A DNA stretch of 64,000 nt, from contig JAFKEE010000020.1 in the NCBI GenBank assembly GCA_017307505.1, positions 124,001-188,000 of the forward strand, given 5' to 3'. Made by a program: the position numbers and the translations under genes. Of the stretch, positions 34,508 through 44,220 are shown in pieces. Every line of letters begins with the position of its first letter. Position 1 is the stretch's first letter. The notes under the pieces are model-generated. The model was not told where the DNA came from, did no database searches, and was given only the letters and a program-made list of their open reading frames with translations. This stretch comes from Acidobacteriota bacterium (GTDB lineage Bacteria; Acidobacteriota; Terriglobia; Bryobacterales; Bryobacteraceae).

Positions 34508-34996
34508 ATGCAATCCGCCCATCGCATTCTTCTCCTGCTGACCCTTGCGATCCTGCCCGCTGCCGCCCAGCGCTACAACGGCCACGGCTACTTCTACTAC
34601 GGCCTCGACGCCCCCAGCGGCGGCAACCTCGCTCAGATGATGAGCACGGGCATCGGCGGTGAGGGGTTTGTCTGGAAAGGCCTCGCCGCCGGAGCGGAAC
34701 TCGGCTACCTCTTCCCCCGCACCGAACCCGGCATCGGCATCGGACTCTTCAGCGTCAGCGGCGCCTGGCACTTCGTCAACCGGGACCATCCCCGCAAATT
34801 CATCCCCTTCGTCAACGCCGGCTACACCCTCGGCTTCCGCCAGGGCACAGCCAACCTGGCCCACTGGGGCGGCGGAGCCACCTACTGGTTCTCCCGCCAT
34901 GCCGGCCTGCGCACCGAAGTCCGCGTCTACGAATACGTCGGCGCCTACGCCCAGCACTTCGACACCTCCCTCCGCTTCGGCATCCAGTTCCACTGA
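34508..34996 (+). CDS. Small outer-membrane beta-barrel-like protein
   Basis: A 162-residue exported protein (signal peptide AHRILLLLTLAILPAAAQ). The mature chain alternates hydrophobic and polar residues with many aromatic and Gly residues (RYNGHGYFYYGLDAP, GAELGYLFPRTEPGIGIGLFSVSGAWHFV, LRTEVRVYEYV), and it ends SLRFGIQFH. This is typical of an eight-stranded barrel ending in an aromatic C-terminus. The ATG at 34508 follows AAAGGA. It lies 101 bases after the pseudopilin gene; being part of the filament operon is possible but unproven. Confidence 0.75.
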   Translation: MQSAHRILLLLTLAILPAAAQRYNGHGYFYYGLDAPSGGNLAQMMSTGIGGEGFVWKGLAAGAELGYLFPRTEPGIGIGLFSVSGAWHFVNRDHPRKFIPFVNAGYTLGFRQGTANLAHWGGGATYWFSRHAGLRTEVRVYEYVGAYAQHFDTSLRFGIQFH

Positions 34997-35008
34997 GGAG
35001 CCCGCACC

Positions 35009-35374
35009 ATGTGGCGCATGATCCTGTCAGCTACGTTGGTCCTGGCCCTGATCCGCCCGGCCTACCCGGCCCTGCAGCCGGCAGGCAACCCGGACAAATT
35101 CCGGGCTCGGGTCGCCTCCTTCCAGCCCAACACCCTCCTCGAAGTGAAGACCATCCTCGGCACGAAATGGAAGGGCAACCTCGGCCAGGTCACCACCGAG
35201 AGCTTCGAGGTCGGCCACCAGCTCGTGCGCTTCGACGAAGTCAAAAGCCTGCGCGACGCCACGCACATATCCGGTCCCAAACAGGCGGGCCTCGCCGCGC
35301 TGTTCATCCTCGGAGGACTGGCCGTCATCTACATCGCACTGGGCCTCGTCGCCTGGGCGACCGGCGGCGACTAG
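35009..35374 (+). CDS. Small exported membrane protein, Sm/SH3-like barrel candidate (1 of 2)
   Basis: A 121-residue protein, not recognised. It has a signal peptide (LSATLVLALIRPAYPA), a short beta-rich domain (NTLLEVKTILGTKWKGNLGQVTTESFEV, then VRFDEVKSLRDAT) and a C-terminal hydrophobic helix (LAALFILGGLAVIYIALGLVAWA, about 92-114). The beta part follows the order of a small Sm-like barrel (a strand for length, a turn with K-G-x-L, a strand ending before a D-E pair). The following gene has the same design. Function unknown. Confidence 0.65.
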   Translation: MWRMILSATLVLALIRPAYPALQPAGNPDKFRARVASFQPNTLLEVKTILGTKWKGNLGQVTTESFEVGHQLVRFDEVKSLRDATHISGPKQAGLAALFILGGLAVIYIALGLVAWATGGD

Positions 35375-35384
35375 GAGCCACCCC

Positions 35385-35723
35385 ATGCCCAAAGCACTCC
35401 TCACTCTGCTGCTCCTGCCGGCCCTTCTCCTGGCCGGAACGACGCCCGCTCAACAGGCCGCCCGCATTCCGCCCGGCTCCACCGTCACCGTCCACCTGCT
35501 CGACCGCACCCACCTCCAGGGCCGCCTCCTCGAGGTCCGTGCCGATGACTTCGACCTCCAGACCGCCCGCGGCAACCGCCTCGAAACCATCGCCATCCGC
35601 TATGCCGACACCCGCTCCCTCAAGGCCGACAACCCGCAGCTCCGCCGCCGGCTCATCGGACTCCTCATCGCCGGCGGCCTCTTCGGCCTCCTCATCGGCA
35701 CCGCCGCCACCGGCCTGGATTGA
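35385..35723 (+). CDS. Small exported membrane protein, Sm/SH3-like barrel candidate (2 of 2)
   Basis: A 112-residue protein with the same architecture as its upstream neighbour: signal peptide (LLTLLLLPALLLAGTTPAQQ), a beta domain (GSTVTVHLLDRTHLQGRLLEVRADDFDLQ, then IRYADTRSLKAD) and a C-terminal helix (LIGLLIAGGLFGLLIGTAA). Shared features are the L-x-G-x-L turn and the strand before D-x-R/K-S-L. The two probably arose by an old duplication and may work together at the cell envelope. It starts 10 bases after the first and ends 58 bases before the response regulator. Confidence 0.65.
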   Translation: MPKALLTLLLLPALLLAGTTPAQQAARIPPGSTVTVHLLDRTHLQGRLLEVRADDFDLQTARGNRLETIAIRYADTRSLKADNPQLRRRLIGLLIAGGLFGLLIGTAATGLD

Positions 35724-35781
35724 GGCCATCCCCATGGCACTAGCCGCACCCTGGTCTGGCATGATAGGTTCGGAACCCGAC

Positions 35782-37137
35782 ATGAAGCCTGTCCTGCTGG
35801 TCGTCGACGATGAGGAAGCCGCGCGCTACGCCATCGGCCGCCTGTTCCACTCCGACTTCCGCATCCTCGAGGCCGGCACCGTCGCCGAGGCCCGCCAGCG
35901 CCTCCGCACCGACCCGCCCGAAGTCATCCTCCTCGACTACGACCTGCCCGGCGAAAACGGACTCGCTCTCCTCAAGGAGCTCGCACCCGACCCCGCCGCC
36001 CCCGCCATCATTCTCATCACCGCCTATGGCGGCGAACGCCTCGCCGTCGAGGCCATGAAGAGCGGCGCCTACGACTACCTCGCCAAACCCTACGACATCG
36101 ACGAACTCCGCCTCGCCGTCAATCGCGCCACCGAGCGCCAGAACCTCAGGCGCGAAGTCGAACACCTCCGCTACGCCCGCGCCGGCGAGGGCCAGTTCGG
36201 CCGCATGACCGGCGGCAGTCCTGCCATGCGCCAGCTCTTCCAGACCGCCGAGCGCGTCGCCCAAAGCGACCTGCCCGTCCTCATCCAGGGCGAAAGCGGC
36301 ACCGGCAAAGACGTCCTGGCCCAGGAGATCCACGCCCGCAGCCCCCGCGCGCCCCGCCGCTTCGTCGCCCTCAACTGCTCCGCCCTGCCCGAGCACCTCG
36401 TCGAAAGCGAGCTCTTCGGCTACGAAAAAGGAGCCTTCACCGGAGCCGCCTCCGCCCGCGCCGGCAAGTTCGAGCAGGCCCATCACGGCACGCTCTTCCT
36501 GGACGAAATCGGAGACATGGCGCCCGCCACGCAAGCCAAGATCCTGCGCGCCGTCGAAAACGGAGCAGTCGAACGCCTGGGCGGCGTCAACACCGTCTCC
36601 GTCAACGTGCGCACCATCAGCGCGACGAACAAGGACCTGCCGCAGGCCATCCGCGACGGCGCCTTCCGCGAGGATCTCTACTACCGTCTCGCCGCCGTCA
36701 CCCTCTGGATTCCCCCGTTGCGCGACCGCCGCGACGACATCCCGGCCCTGGTCGACCTCTTCTGGCGCGAACTGCGCACCAAGTACAGCCGCACCGGCCC
36801 GGACATGTCGCGCGAAGCCATCACCCGCCTGCAGGAACAGACCTGGCCTGGCAACGTCCGCGAATTGCGCAACGCCCTGGAACGGGTCTTCGTCATGGCC
36901 CACGGCGACAGCGTCACCGCCGCCGACATCCAGGCCTCCGCCGCCCCGGCCTCCAGCAAACCCTCCACTGCCCTCGACGAACCCGACTACCGCGAAGCCA
37001 GGCGCCTCTTCGAAATCGAATACCTCACCCGCAAGCTCCGCGAGAACGCCGGCAATGTCACCCGCACCGCCGAATCCATAGGCATGGCCCGCCAGAGCCT
37101 CCAGGAGAAGATCCGCGAACTCGGCCTAACCCGTTAG
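35782..37137 (+). CDS. Sigma-54-dependent response regulator (NtrC family)
   Basis: A 451-residue activator. Receiver domain (about 1-120, VLLVVDDEEAARYAIGRL, phospho-acceptor Asp 52 in ILLDYDLPGENG, Lys in YLAKPYD); AAA+ domain with Walker A GESGTGKD (Lys 176) and the sigma-54 contact loop GAFTGA at 217-222; Fis-type HTH at the C-terminus (GNVTRTAESIGMARQSLQEKI). It opens sigma-54 promoters when phosphorylated. ATGs at 35761 and 35734 are in frame, but the conserved domain starts at 35782. No partner histidine kinase is adjacent; it may control the filament genes upstream. Its last 12 codons reappear in the tandem duplication that follows. Confidence 0.93.
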   Translation: MKPVLLVVDDEEAARYAIGRLFHSDFRILEAGTVAEARQRLRTDPPEVILLDYDLPGENGLALLKELAPDPAAPAIILITAYGGERLAVEAMKSGAYDYLAKPYDIDELRLAVNRATERQNLRREVEHLRYARAGEGQFGRMTGGSPAMRQLFQTAERVAQSDLPVLIQGESGTGKDVLAQEIHARSPRAPRRFVALNCSALPEHLVESELFGYEKGAFTGAASARAGKFEQAHHGTLFLDEIGDMAPATQAKILRAVENGAVERLGGVNTVSVNVRTISATNKDLPQAIRDGAFREDLYYRLAAVTLWIPPLRDRRDDIPALVDLFWRELRTKYSRTGPDMSREAITRLQEQTWPGNVRELRNALERVFVMAHGDSVTAADIQASAAPASSKPSTALDEPDYREARRLFEIEYLTRKLRENAGNVTRTAESIGMARQSLQEKIRELGLTR

Positions 37138-37372
37138 TGGGGACCTTCATCCCCTGTCCCAAAACGCAAACTGATCAGAATCCCAACGACGCCCGAAGGT
37201 GGACAGGGCGTGAACGTCCCCCACCCCCGGGCCCCGCCAGGAAACGATCCGTGAACTCAGCCCGACCCGTTAGTGGGGACGTTCATCCCCTGTCCCGCAA
37301 CGCAATCTGGCCCGAATCCCAACGGCGCCCGAAGGTGGACAGGGCGTGAACGTCCCCCACCCCCGGGCCCCA
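37137..37372. repeat. Two copies of a palindromic repeat in a 136-base tandem duplication
   Basis: Copy A 37137-37236 and copy B 37273-37372 share long identical stretches with a period of 136 bases (the TAG stop at 37135 recurs at 37271). Each copy is itself an imperfect palindrome: GGGACGTTCATCCCCTGTCC-type left arm (copy A has GGACCTTC) against GGACAGGGCGTGAACGTCCC at the other end, with about 45 bases between, including GCCCGAAGGT. The stretch before copy B (about 37235-37273) matches the last 12 codons of the response regulator gene with roughly six changes, so the duplication included coding sequence. Same family as 55992-56079 and 59615-59700. Confidence 0.85.
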
Positions 37373-37385
37373 CCGCGTCCCGTCG

Positions 37386-38687
37386 CTAAGCCTGCAACCG
37401 CGGCCGCTCCTCCCGCACCCGGTTCATATCCTGCTTGGGCTCCCCATCACACTCCACCGCAATGGTCGTCACCGGCGAATCCGGAGCCGCCACCGGCAAC
37501 CCCGTAAACTTCACCCGGAACTCCTCCTGCTCAAACTTCACCGGAGCCCCCGTAGCCAGCAACTTCGCCGACAACACCTTCGACCGCAGCCCGCCGATCG
37601 CCACCTCCGACCCCGGCCAGAAGTGCACATTCGCGAACAGCGTGTTGCCCTTCCGCGTAAAACTCATGTAGTTCGACCGATTCACGGAACACGGATCCGT
37701 CCCATACACGGCCGCCCCATTCTTCGCCGTCCACGCACCCACCGCCGTCAGGATCTTCACACTCTCCGGAGGAATCGTCCCGTCCGCCATCGGCCCGATG
37801 TTCAACAGGTAGTTCCCGCCCTGCCGGGCACACGTCAGCAGGTTCCGCACACAAGCCTTCGGACTCTTCCAGTTGTCATCCGCCTTGTGATACCCCCAGG
37901 AATCGTTCATGGTCATGCACGCTTCCCAGTTCCGCCCCTTCGACGCCTCAATCCGCTGCTCCGGCGTATCGAAGTCCTCAGGCACCTTGCTGCGGTTGTT
38001 CATGATGATGTCGGGCTGCAGCTTCCGCACCATCGCGTTCATCTTCTCGCTTTCCCAGCCCTCCGCCGTCAGCGGCCAAGCCACGTCGTACCACAGCACG
38101 TCGATCTTGCCGTAGTTCGTCATCAGCTCACGAGCCTGCGTATGGACATAGTCCACAAACCGCCGTCGCGCCTGCTCATCCTTCACACACCGCGCCCCGT
38201 CCGGATGATGCCAGTCCATCAGCGAGAAGTAGAACCCCACCCGCAGCCCTTCCGCCCGCGCCGCGTCCACATACTCCTTCACCAGGTCCCGCCCCGCCGC
38301 CGTCTTCGGAGCGCAATACTTCGTCGTCGACGTATTGAAGTGGCAGAACCCCTCATGGTGCTTCGTCGTCATCACCATGTACTTCATGCCCGCCTTCTTC
38401 GCCAGCGCCGCCCACTCCTTCGCCGGAGCGGGCTTCGGCTTGAACTGCGCGGCCAGCTTCTCGTACTCCGCGACGGGAATCCCTTCCTGCTCCATTGCCC
38501 ATTCATGGCGGCCCAATACGCTATAGAGCCCCCAGTGGATGAACATCCCGAAGCGCGCTTCGTGCCACCACTTCATGCGGCGTTCACGATCTGCTTCCGA
38601 CGTAGGTTGCATGGCCATCGCGCTGGCGGCCGGCGCGGCAGAAACGAGCTTCAGATATTGCCTGCGAGAGAATCCGGGGTGAATCAT
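37386..38687 (-). CDS. Alpha-L-fucosidase, glycoside hydrolase family 29, Tat-type leader
   Basis: A 433-residue exported hydrolase that removes alpha-linked L-fucose. Leader FSRRQYLKLVSAAPAASA has the twin-arginine pattern (SRRxYLK). The catalytic barrel shows MKWWHEARFGMFIHWGLYSV, YMVMTTKHHEGFCHF, VGFYFSLMDWHHP, and the nucleophile region IDVLWYDVAWP. The C-terminal beta part is shortened, as in many bacterial GH29A members. It converges on the repeats at 37137-37372. A role in using plant, algal or host glycans is inferred. Confidence 0.92.
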   Translation of the reverse strand: MIHPGFSRRQYLKLVSAAPAASAMAMQPTSEADRERRMKWWHEARFGMFIHWGLYSVLGRHEWAMEQEGIPVAEYEKLAAQFKPKPAPAKEWAALAKKAGMKYMVMTTKHHEGFCHFNTSTTKYCAPKTAAGRDLVKEYVDAARAEGLRVGFYFSLMDWHHPDGARCVKDEQARRRFVDYVHTQARELMTNYGKIDVLWYDVAWPLTAEGWESEKMNAMVRKLQPDIIMNNRSKVPEDFDTPEQRIEASKGRNWEACMTMNDSWGYHKADDNWKSPKACVRNLLTCARQGGNYLLNIGPMADGTIPPESVKILTAVGAWTAKNGAAVYGTDPCSVNRSNYMSFTRKGNTLFANVHFWPGSEVAIGGLRSKVLSAKLLATGAPVKFEQEEFRVKFTGLPVAAPDSPVTTIAVECDGEPKQDMNRVREERPRLQA

Positions 38688-38734
38688 GGCGCGGCCATCC
38701 TATCACCTTTAGCGGTAAAGCTCAACGCAAGAGG

Positions 38735-40399
38735 CTATTTCCCGGACTCCGCATAACCCGGTATCTTCGCCATCGGAATGTCCACCACTCCATAGTGGCC
38801 CGTCACCTTGTCCCGAATGATGACCCGGATCGTCTGCGCGCCCGGACTCGGCTTCCACACCCTCTGGTATCGCGCCGACTCAGGACCCACCCTCCGCATA
38901 TCGCGCCCCGGCGCCGACACCGACCCTTCTTCCGTATGCACCACCACTTCCCCCGTCGCCGCCTTCTCCGCCACGCAGATCTCCACCTGCGCCTGCCCCG
39001 CCCCGTCTTTCGTCTGGAAGTACAAACCCGCCGGTTCCACCTGCGCCGTCAGCCCCACCGTGCCCTTCTCCGCCCCCGGCTGGAGCTCACACCGCGCATC
39101 CACAACCAGCGCCGTCGACGGCATCGGATTGTGAATCGCCGACCGCCACTCCTCCGTCGTCCAGGACACCGCCTGGCTCACCGGCTTCTCCGCCAGGAAC
39201 CCCTCCCGCGCAAAGATCCGCACACCCGGCCGGTTCACCTGGATCTTCAGCGGATGCCACTTCCCGTCGGGCTCGTCATACAGATAAAACGCGGCCGAAT
39301 ACGACCCCTGCACATCCGCCGTCGCCTTCTTCAACCCTTCCGTGAAATCGTTCGTATTCTGGATCACCCGCCCGCCGGTGATGCCCGCCATGGTCGCGGC
39401 CGCAGCAAAGGGATCCGCGCTGATCTCCTCCGCCTGCTGCTGCTTCTCAAACCGGCCGCGTCCCCGAATCGTGATCGATGCGCCCGACGAGGCCGAATAC
39501 GAAGTGTCCCCCTGCAATCCGCGCGAGTTCACGAAGTAAACCGCAATCCCCTCCTGCGCCAGCCGCTGCGCGCTGGCCCGGATCACACTTTCAAAACTCT
39601 GGACCCCGCCGCGCGCGCCCATCCCCATCGCCCCCGTAATCGACAACATCGAAACCCCGCCGCCAATCCACACCAGGTTCTTTCGCCCCGGCACGCCCGA
39701 CAAATGCCGCCCCAACGTCTCCAGCGCGGATAGCGTCATCTCCATGTTCCGCTGCCGCACCGACGCGTTCATCTGCATCTCACTCTCTATTTGCGTCGTC
39801 AGCATCTCCAGAACTGTCGGGTTGTTATCAAATACCCGCAACATCTCTTCCGCATCCCGCACCGTCACATTCAGGTCCGTTGTCTGCATCTGCGGCAGGG
39901 CTAATCCGGCCTTCGCAATCCGCGCCCGCAACACTTCCACATCGCCGGTAAAATCATGAAGAATGCTCAATTTCGAGCCCAAATGATATACCGCCACCCG
40001 GGTCTGCGGAGCCAGCGCCTTCAAATAACGAGTCAGCTGCGCTCTCACCCACAACATATCCGCCGGCGCCGTGTTCAACGTATCCAACACCAGCGCCGTC
40101 ACATTCCGCGGTGGCCCGGGCGTGAATTCCACGCGGTTCGTGAACAAGCCCGGCGGCAGCGGCACCGCCGCCTTCGCCTCGCTTTGATCCCCTTCAAAAC
40201 GGAAGAATGCCAGGTCGCGCCGTTTGTTCTTATCAAATACCTGAATGTCCTGCATCTTCAGGTCCGGCACAGGCTTCCCGTTCTTGTCCAGGGCCACAAA
40301 ACTGAACTCCATCAGGCGCGTAGTCGTGCTGAATGTCGGAGCAGGCTCTTGTCCCCTAACCATCAAAACGGCCAGCAACAGTGCGGCGAATGTCCTCAT
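38735..40399 (-). CDS. Acidobacterial-type VWFA-domain protein, exported
   Basis: A 554-residue protein with a signal peptide (MRTFAALLLAVLMVRG). The first part (STTTRLMEFSFVALDKNGKPVPDLKMQDIQVFDKNKRRDLAFF) and the VWFA-like fold (VTALVLDTLNTAPADMLWVRAQLTRYLKAL, KNLVWIGGGVSML) match the TIGR03436-type domain that is expanded in Acidobacteria. The metal site is atypical, with DTLNT in place of DxSxS. The last 150 residues are beta-rich. These proteins are common in Solibacterales but have no proven function. It is divergently transcribed from the hybrid kinase, 111 bases apart. Confidence 0.87.
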   Translation of the reverse strand: MRTFAALLLAVLMVRGQEPAPTFSTTTRLMEFSFVALDKNGKPVPDLKMQDIQVFDKNKRRDLAFFRFEGDQSEAKAAVPLPPGLFTNRVEFTPGPPRNVTALVLDTLNTAPADMLWVRAQLTRYLKALAPQTRVAVYHLGSKLSILHDFTGDVEVLRARIAKAGLALPQMQTTDLNVTVRDAEEMLRVFDNNPTVLEMLTTQIESEMQMNASVRQRNMEMTLSALETLGRHLSGVPGRKNLVWIGGGVSMLSITGAMGMGARGGVQSFESVIRASAQRLAQEGIAVYFVNSRGLQGDTSYSASSGASITIRGRGRFEKQQQAEEISADPFAAAATMAGITGGRVIQNTNDFTEGLKKATADVQGSYSAAFYLYDEPDGKWHPLKIQVNRPGVRIFAREGFLAEKPVSQAVSWTTEEWRSAIHNPMPSTALVVDARCELQPGAEKGTVGLTAQVEPAGLYFQTKDGAGQAQVEICVAEKAATGEVVVHTEEGSVSAPGRDMRRVGPESARYQRVWKPSPGAQTIRVIIRDKVTGHYGVVDIPMAKIPGYAESGK

Positions 40400-40510
40400 T
40401 TGGAATGAATTCTATCATTCACTTCATGATTCAGATATCCAGACCTCCAAGGCTCAAGATAAACACTGGAGTTTTCGAGCCGATGGTCGATATGTTGGAT
40501 GTGTAGATCT

Positions 40511-43500
40511 ATGCGCGCTCTTTTCAGCCACGTCGGAGTCCTGATCCTTGCCACCCTCGCGCCCTCAACCCTCCTGGCGCATCAATACCAGTTCCTTCTC
40601 TACGGCCGCCAGCAAGGCCTCGGCAACCTCGCCATCAGCGCCATCACGCAGGACCAGACCGGCTATCTCTGGGTGGGTACTCAGAATGGGCTCTATCGCT
40701 ACGACGGCCACTCCTTCGTGGAGAAAGGCTTCAGCGGCGGCATCACCTCCGATCCCATCGTCGCCCTCCACGTTGATAAGAAGGGACGCATTTGGGCGGC
40801 CACCCACACCCGCCTCTTCTACTCCACCTCCACCGGCTTCCACGAAGTCGCCCTCGGCCGCAAAGTCCAATTCCTCGCGCACAACGTCATCCATTCCTAT
40901 GGCGGCCTCATCTATGCCGCCACCAGCGCCGGACTCTTCGAACTGTCTTCCCGGGAAGGCGAAGCCACCTGGCAGGTACGCGCCATCGCCACCGGCTGCT
41001 CCAGTCCTGCCGTGCGGGCCGTCGTAGCGGACTCACACGGTGCCGCCTGGTTCGCGTGCGCCTCCGGCGTCGCCCGCTGGAAAGACAATCAGGTCACGCT
41101 CTATGGCGAGCAACAGGGCGTGCCGCATGACCAGTGGGATAGCTTCGCCGTGGATGGCCAGGGCGGCCTCTGGGTCAGAAGCCTCTCACGCCTGTTGCAC
41201 CTGCCGCGCGGCGCGGCCCGCTTCGAACTCGATCAGCCGGGACCGCCGGATGCCAGCTTCTACGGAGACCTCGCACAATCCGCCGATGGGACGATCTTCG
41301 CCACCACCAAACGCGGCCTTGCACTCAGGAGTCAGGGCCGCTGGCAGATGGTCGGCGCCGAGGAAGGTCTGCCCGCCCATAGCACCACCGCCATCTTTGA
41401 AGACCGGGAGGGTTCCATCTGGATTGGGACCTGGGGCGTCGGACTCTGCCGCTGGCTCGGCGGCGCCTCTGTCGAGTCCTGGTCGTCCCGCGACGGCCTG
41501 CCCCATGAAAGCGTGAATACCGTCGCCACAGACAACTCCAACCGGGTCTGGGTCGGCACGGATGACGGACTCAGCAGCCTGCGCTCCGGCGAGACCAGCA
41601 GCCCTCTACCCGCCCTGGCCCAGTCGAAGGTGCGCGCCTTGCAGGCCGGCGCCGATACCCTCTGGGTCGGCCTCTTTCCCGGTGGCGTCGCCAGTGTCAA
41701 TCTCAAAACGCTGGCCGTCCAGCGCTTCGGGGCCGCCCAGGGTCTCAAGGATGAACGGGTCAACGGGCTCCTGCTCGACCGCTCCGGCCAGCTCTGGGTC
41801 TGCACCATGCGCGGCCTCTTCCGCAAAACACCGTCGGGCTTCATCAACGCTCTGCCGGATCCCTCGCCGGACGAGGTCTTCCTCCGCGCCGCCAGCGATC
41901 CGGACGGCGGCGTCTGGATCGCCTCCAGCAAAGGGCTCCGCCTTTGGCGCGACGGAGTGTGGCGCCTCTTCACCGCGCAGGATGGTCTGGCGCAGAATGC
42001 CGTGACCCTGGTCAAGGCGCCCAAGGCCGGCGAGGTCTGGATCTCCTATCGCGGCAGCAAGGGCATCAGCATCCTCCACCTGCGGCAGGACCGGATCCAA
42101 TCCGTCGAACACATCCTGGCCCCCAAACTGCCCTCCAACCACGTCCTCTTCCTGGGCGACGATTCACAGGGTGACATCTGGGTCGGCACCGATAACGGCG
42201 TCGGCCTGCTCCGCAACCGCGTCTGGACCACCCTCACCAAAGCCGACGGCCTCATTTGGGACGACTGCAATACCAACTCCTTTTTCGCCGACGCGGCTGG
42301 CGGCGTCTGGATCGGCACCAGCCGGGGCCTCACCCATATCCGGCCCGGAGCCAAGCCGGGCCTGGTCCTCGGACCGCCACCCAGCCCCGTCTTCTCCTCG
42401 TTCCAGTTCGGCGGCCGCGAACAGGCCGCTCACATCGGCCTCACCCTCCCCTTTCAAAACAGGCTCCTCGAACTCGGCCTCGCTACCCTCACCTTCCGCC
42501 AGGAAGAACACCTGCACTATCGCTACCGTCTCTCCGGACTCGAGGATTCCTGGGTGGAATCCTCCGCGCCTCAGTTGCGATTCCCCAATCTTCCCGCCGG
42601 TTCCTATCACCTGGAGGTTTTCGCCGTCAACGCCGCCGGCGAATCCAGTCTCGCTCCGGCGCGCGCTCAGTTCGTCGTCCGCCCGCCCTGGTATGGAACC
42701 TGGTGGTTCTACGGTTGTCTCCTCGCCCTGCTCGGCTTCGCCATCCGCGAGTTCATCTGCTGGAGGACCGCCCATCTCCGCCGCCGCAGCCTCGACCTCG
42801 AAGCCGCCGTCCACGCCCGGACCGAGGAACTCCAAAGCCAATATGATCTGGCCGATCGCCAGAAGGGCGAGATCGAACGCCTGCTCCAGGAAGCCAACCA
42901 GCTTCATCGCGCCAAGAACGAGTTCCTGGCCAATATCAGCCACGAAATCCGCACGCCCATGAACGGCATCCTCGGCCTCACCGAACTCGCCCTTCATACC
43001 AGCCTCGATGCGGAGCAGACGGAGTACGTGGAAGCCACCCGCAAATCCGCGCAGTCCCTCCTGGGCCTCCTCAACGACGTCCTCGACTTTGCCAAGATCG
43101 AAGCCGAGCGCGTCGAACTGGAACATGTCCCGTTCAGCATCCTCAGTTGCCTGGATCTGGCACGCGACACCTTCGCCAGCCAGGCCATCGCCAAAGGGCT
43201 CGACGTCCAGGTCGAAGTCAGTCCCTCCGTGCCTGCCCAGTTGCTCGGCGACAGCCGCCGTGTCGGCCAGGTCGTCATGAACCTCGTCGGCAATGCCGTG
43301 AAATTCACTGAACGCGGCTCCATTACGCTCACCGCCAGCGCCGAAGCCAGCATCGGGAATGTCGTCCGGGTGCGCGTACAGGTCCGCGATACGGGCATAG
43401 GCATCCCGGCCGAAAAACAGAAGCTGATCTTTGAACCCTTCCGCCAGGCGGACGGCTCCACCGCCCGCACCTACGGCGGCACCGGTCTCGGTCTCTCCAT

Positions 43501-44056
43501 CTCCGCCCGCCTCATCGAAATCATGGGCGGCCGTCTCGCCGTGGAAAGCGCGCCAGGAAAAGGCAGCGTCTTCTCCTTCACCCTCCCTCTGCAGCGCCTG
43601 GACTCTGCCGCCCTGTCGCCGTCGGAAAGCGTCGCCCCGGCCGCCCCCGTCGCGGCTGGCGCGCCGGCCCGGGTCCTGCTGGCCGAGGACCACCAGATCA
43701 ATCAGATGGTTGTCATCCGCCTGCTGCAGAAACGCGGTCATCTCGTCACGGCCGTCAGCAACGGCGAGGAGGCCGTAGCCGCCGCCGCCAACGGTGATTT
43801 CGATCTCATCCTCATGGATATGCAGATGCCCGTCATGGACGGACTGGAAGCGGCCCAATGCATCCGTGCCTTGCCGGGTGCCGCCGGTCGCGTCCCCATC
43901 GTCGCCCTTACCGCGAACGCGCTGGGCCACGTGCAGGAAGAGTGCCGTGCCGCCGGCATGGACGCCTATCTGGCCAAGCCTGTGGCGCCGGAAGAACTCT
44001 ATCGCGTCGTCGAAACCGTCCGCGCCGCTGGCGTCAACACGGCCGCGGTCGACTGA
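40511..44056 (+). CDS. Hybrid two-component sensor: regulatory propellers, Y_Y_Y, histidine kinase, receiver
   Basis: A 1181-residue membrane sensor. Signal peptide, then about a dozen Reg_prop blades up to about residue 610 ([22 protein letters not shown] is typical), a Y_Y_Y Ig-like domain ([39 protein letters not shown]), a membrane helix at about 731-750, a coiled coil, HisKA with His 811 ([15 protein letters not shown]), HATPase_c ([20 protein letters not shown]) and a receiver domain with Asp 1103 ([13 protein letters not shown]). Unlike most Bacteroidetes hybrids, it has no AraC-type DNA-binding domain, so the signal must pass on to another protein. It probably senses an extracellular polymer. 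Confidence 0.94.
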   Translation: MRALFSHVGVLILATLAPSTLLAHQYQFLLYGRQQGLGNLAISAITQDQTGYLWVGTQNGLYRYDGHSFVEKGFSGGITSDPIVALHVDKKGRIWAATHTRLFYSTSTGFHEVALGRKVQFLAHNVIHSYGGLIYAATSAGLFELSSREGEATWQVRAIATGCSSPAVRAVVADSHGAAWFACASGVARWKDNQVTLYGEQQGVPHDQWDSFAVDGQGGLWVRSLSRLLHLPRGAARFELDQPGPPDASFYGDLAQSADGTIFATTKRGLALRSQGRWQMVGAEEGLPAHSTTAIFEDREGSIWIGTWGVGLCRWLGGASVESWSSRDGLPHESVNTVATDNSNRVWVGTDDGLSSLRSGETSSPLPALAQSKVRALQAGADTLWVGLFPGGVASVNLKTLAVQRFGAAQGLKDERVNGLLLDRSGQLWVCTMRGLFRKTPSGFINALPDPSPDEVFLRAASDPDGGVWIASSKGLRLWRDGVWRLFTAQDGLAQNAVTLVKAPKAGEVWISYRGSKGISILHLRQDRIQSVEHILAPKLPSNHVLFLGDDSQGDIWVGTDNGVGLLRNRVWTTLTKADGLIWDDCNTNSFFADAAGGVWIGTSRGLTHIRPGAKPGLVLGPPPSPVFSSFQFGGREQAAHIGLTLPFQNRLLELGLATLTFRQEEHLHYRYRLSGLEDSWVESSAPQLRFPNLPAGSYHLEVFAVNAAGESSLAPARAQFVVRPPWYGTWWFYGCLLALLGFAIREFICWRTAHLRRRSLDLEAAVHARTEELQSQYDLADRQKGEIERLLQEANQLHRAKNEFLANISHEIRTPMNGILGLTELALHTSLDAEQTEYVEATRKSAQSLLGLLNDVLDFAKIEAERVELEHVPFSILSCLDLARDTFASQAIAKGLDVQVEVSPSVPAQLLGDSRRVGQVVMNLVGNAVKFTERGSITLTASAEASIGNVVRVRVQVRDTGIGIPAEKQKLIFEPFRQADGSTARTYGGTGLGLSISARLIEIMGGRLAVESAPGKGSVFSFTLPLQRLDSAALSPSESVAPAAPVAAGAPARVLLAEDHQINQMVVIRLLQKRGHLVTAVSNGEEAVAAAANGDFDLILMDMQMPVMDGLEAAQCIRALPGAAGRVPIVALTANALGHVQEECRAAGMDAYLAKPVAPEELYRVVETVRAAGVNTAAVD

Positions 44057-44220
44057 CTGCCGCGACCGGATCCATCACTCTAGCCGCCAGGCCGGACAGC
44101 CTCGGCCCTACGCTCTCCTTCAAAAATCTTCCGGTGCAAATGCTACGTACGACGGATTGAAATCACAATCGTTCTAGAGTAGCCTGCCAACACACTTGCA
44201 GTGGCTTGAAAGGATGTACC

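Noticed and set aside
35011-35781. A long N-terminal extension of the sigma-54 regulator in the same frame
   Set aside because: It overlaps two small genes in another frame, has no domain character, and the receiver domain starts exactly at the ATG at 35782.
42164-43930. A 588-codon open frame on the minus strand opposite the hybrid kinase
   Set aside because: Antisense shadow of kinase and receiver domains whose motifs are intact on the plus strand.
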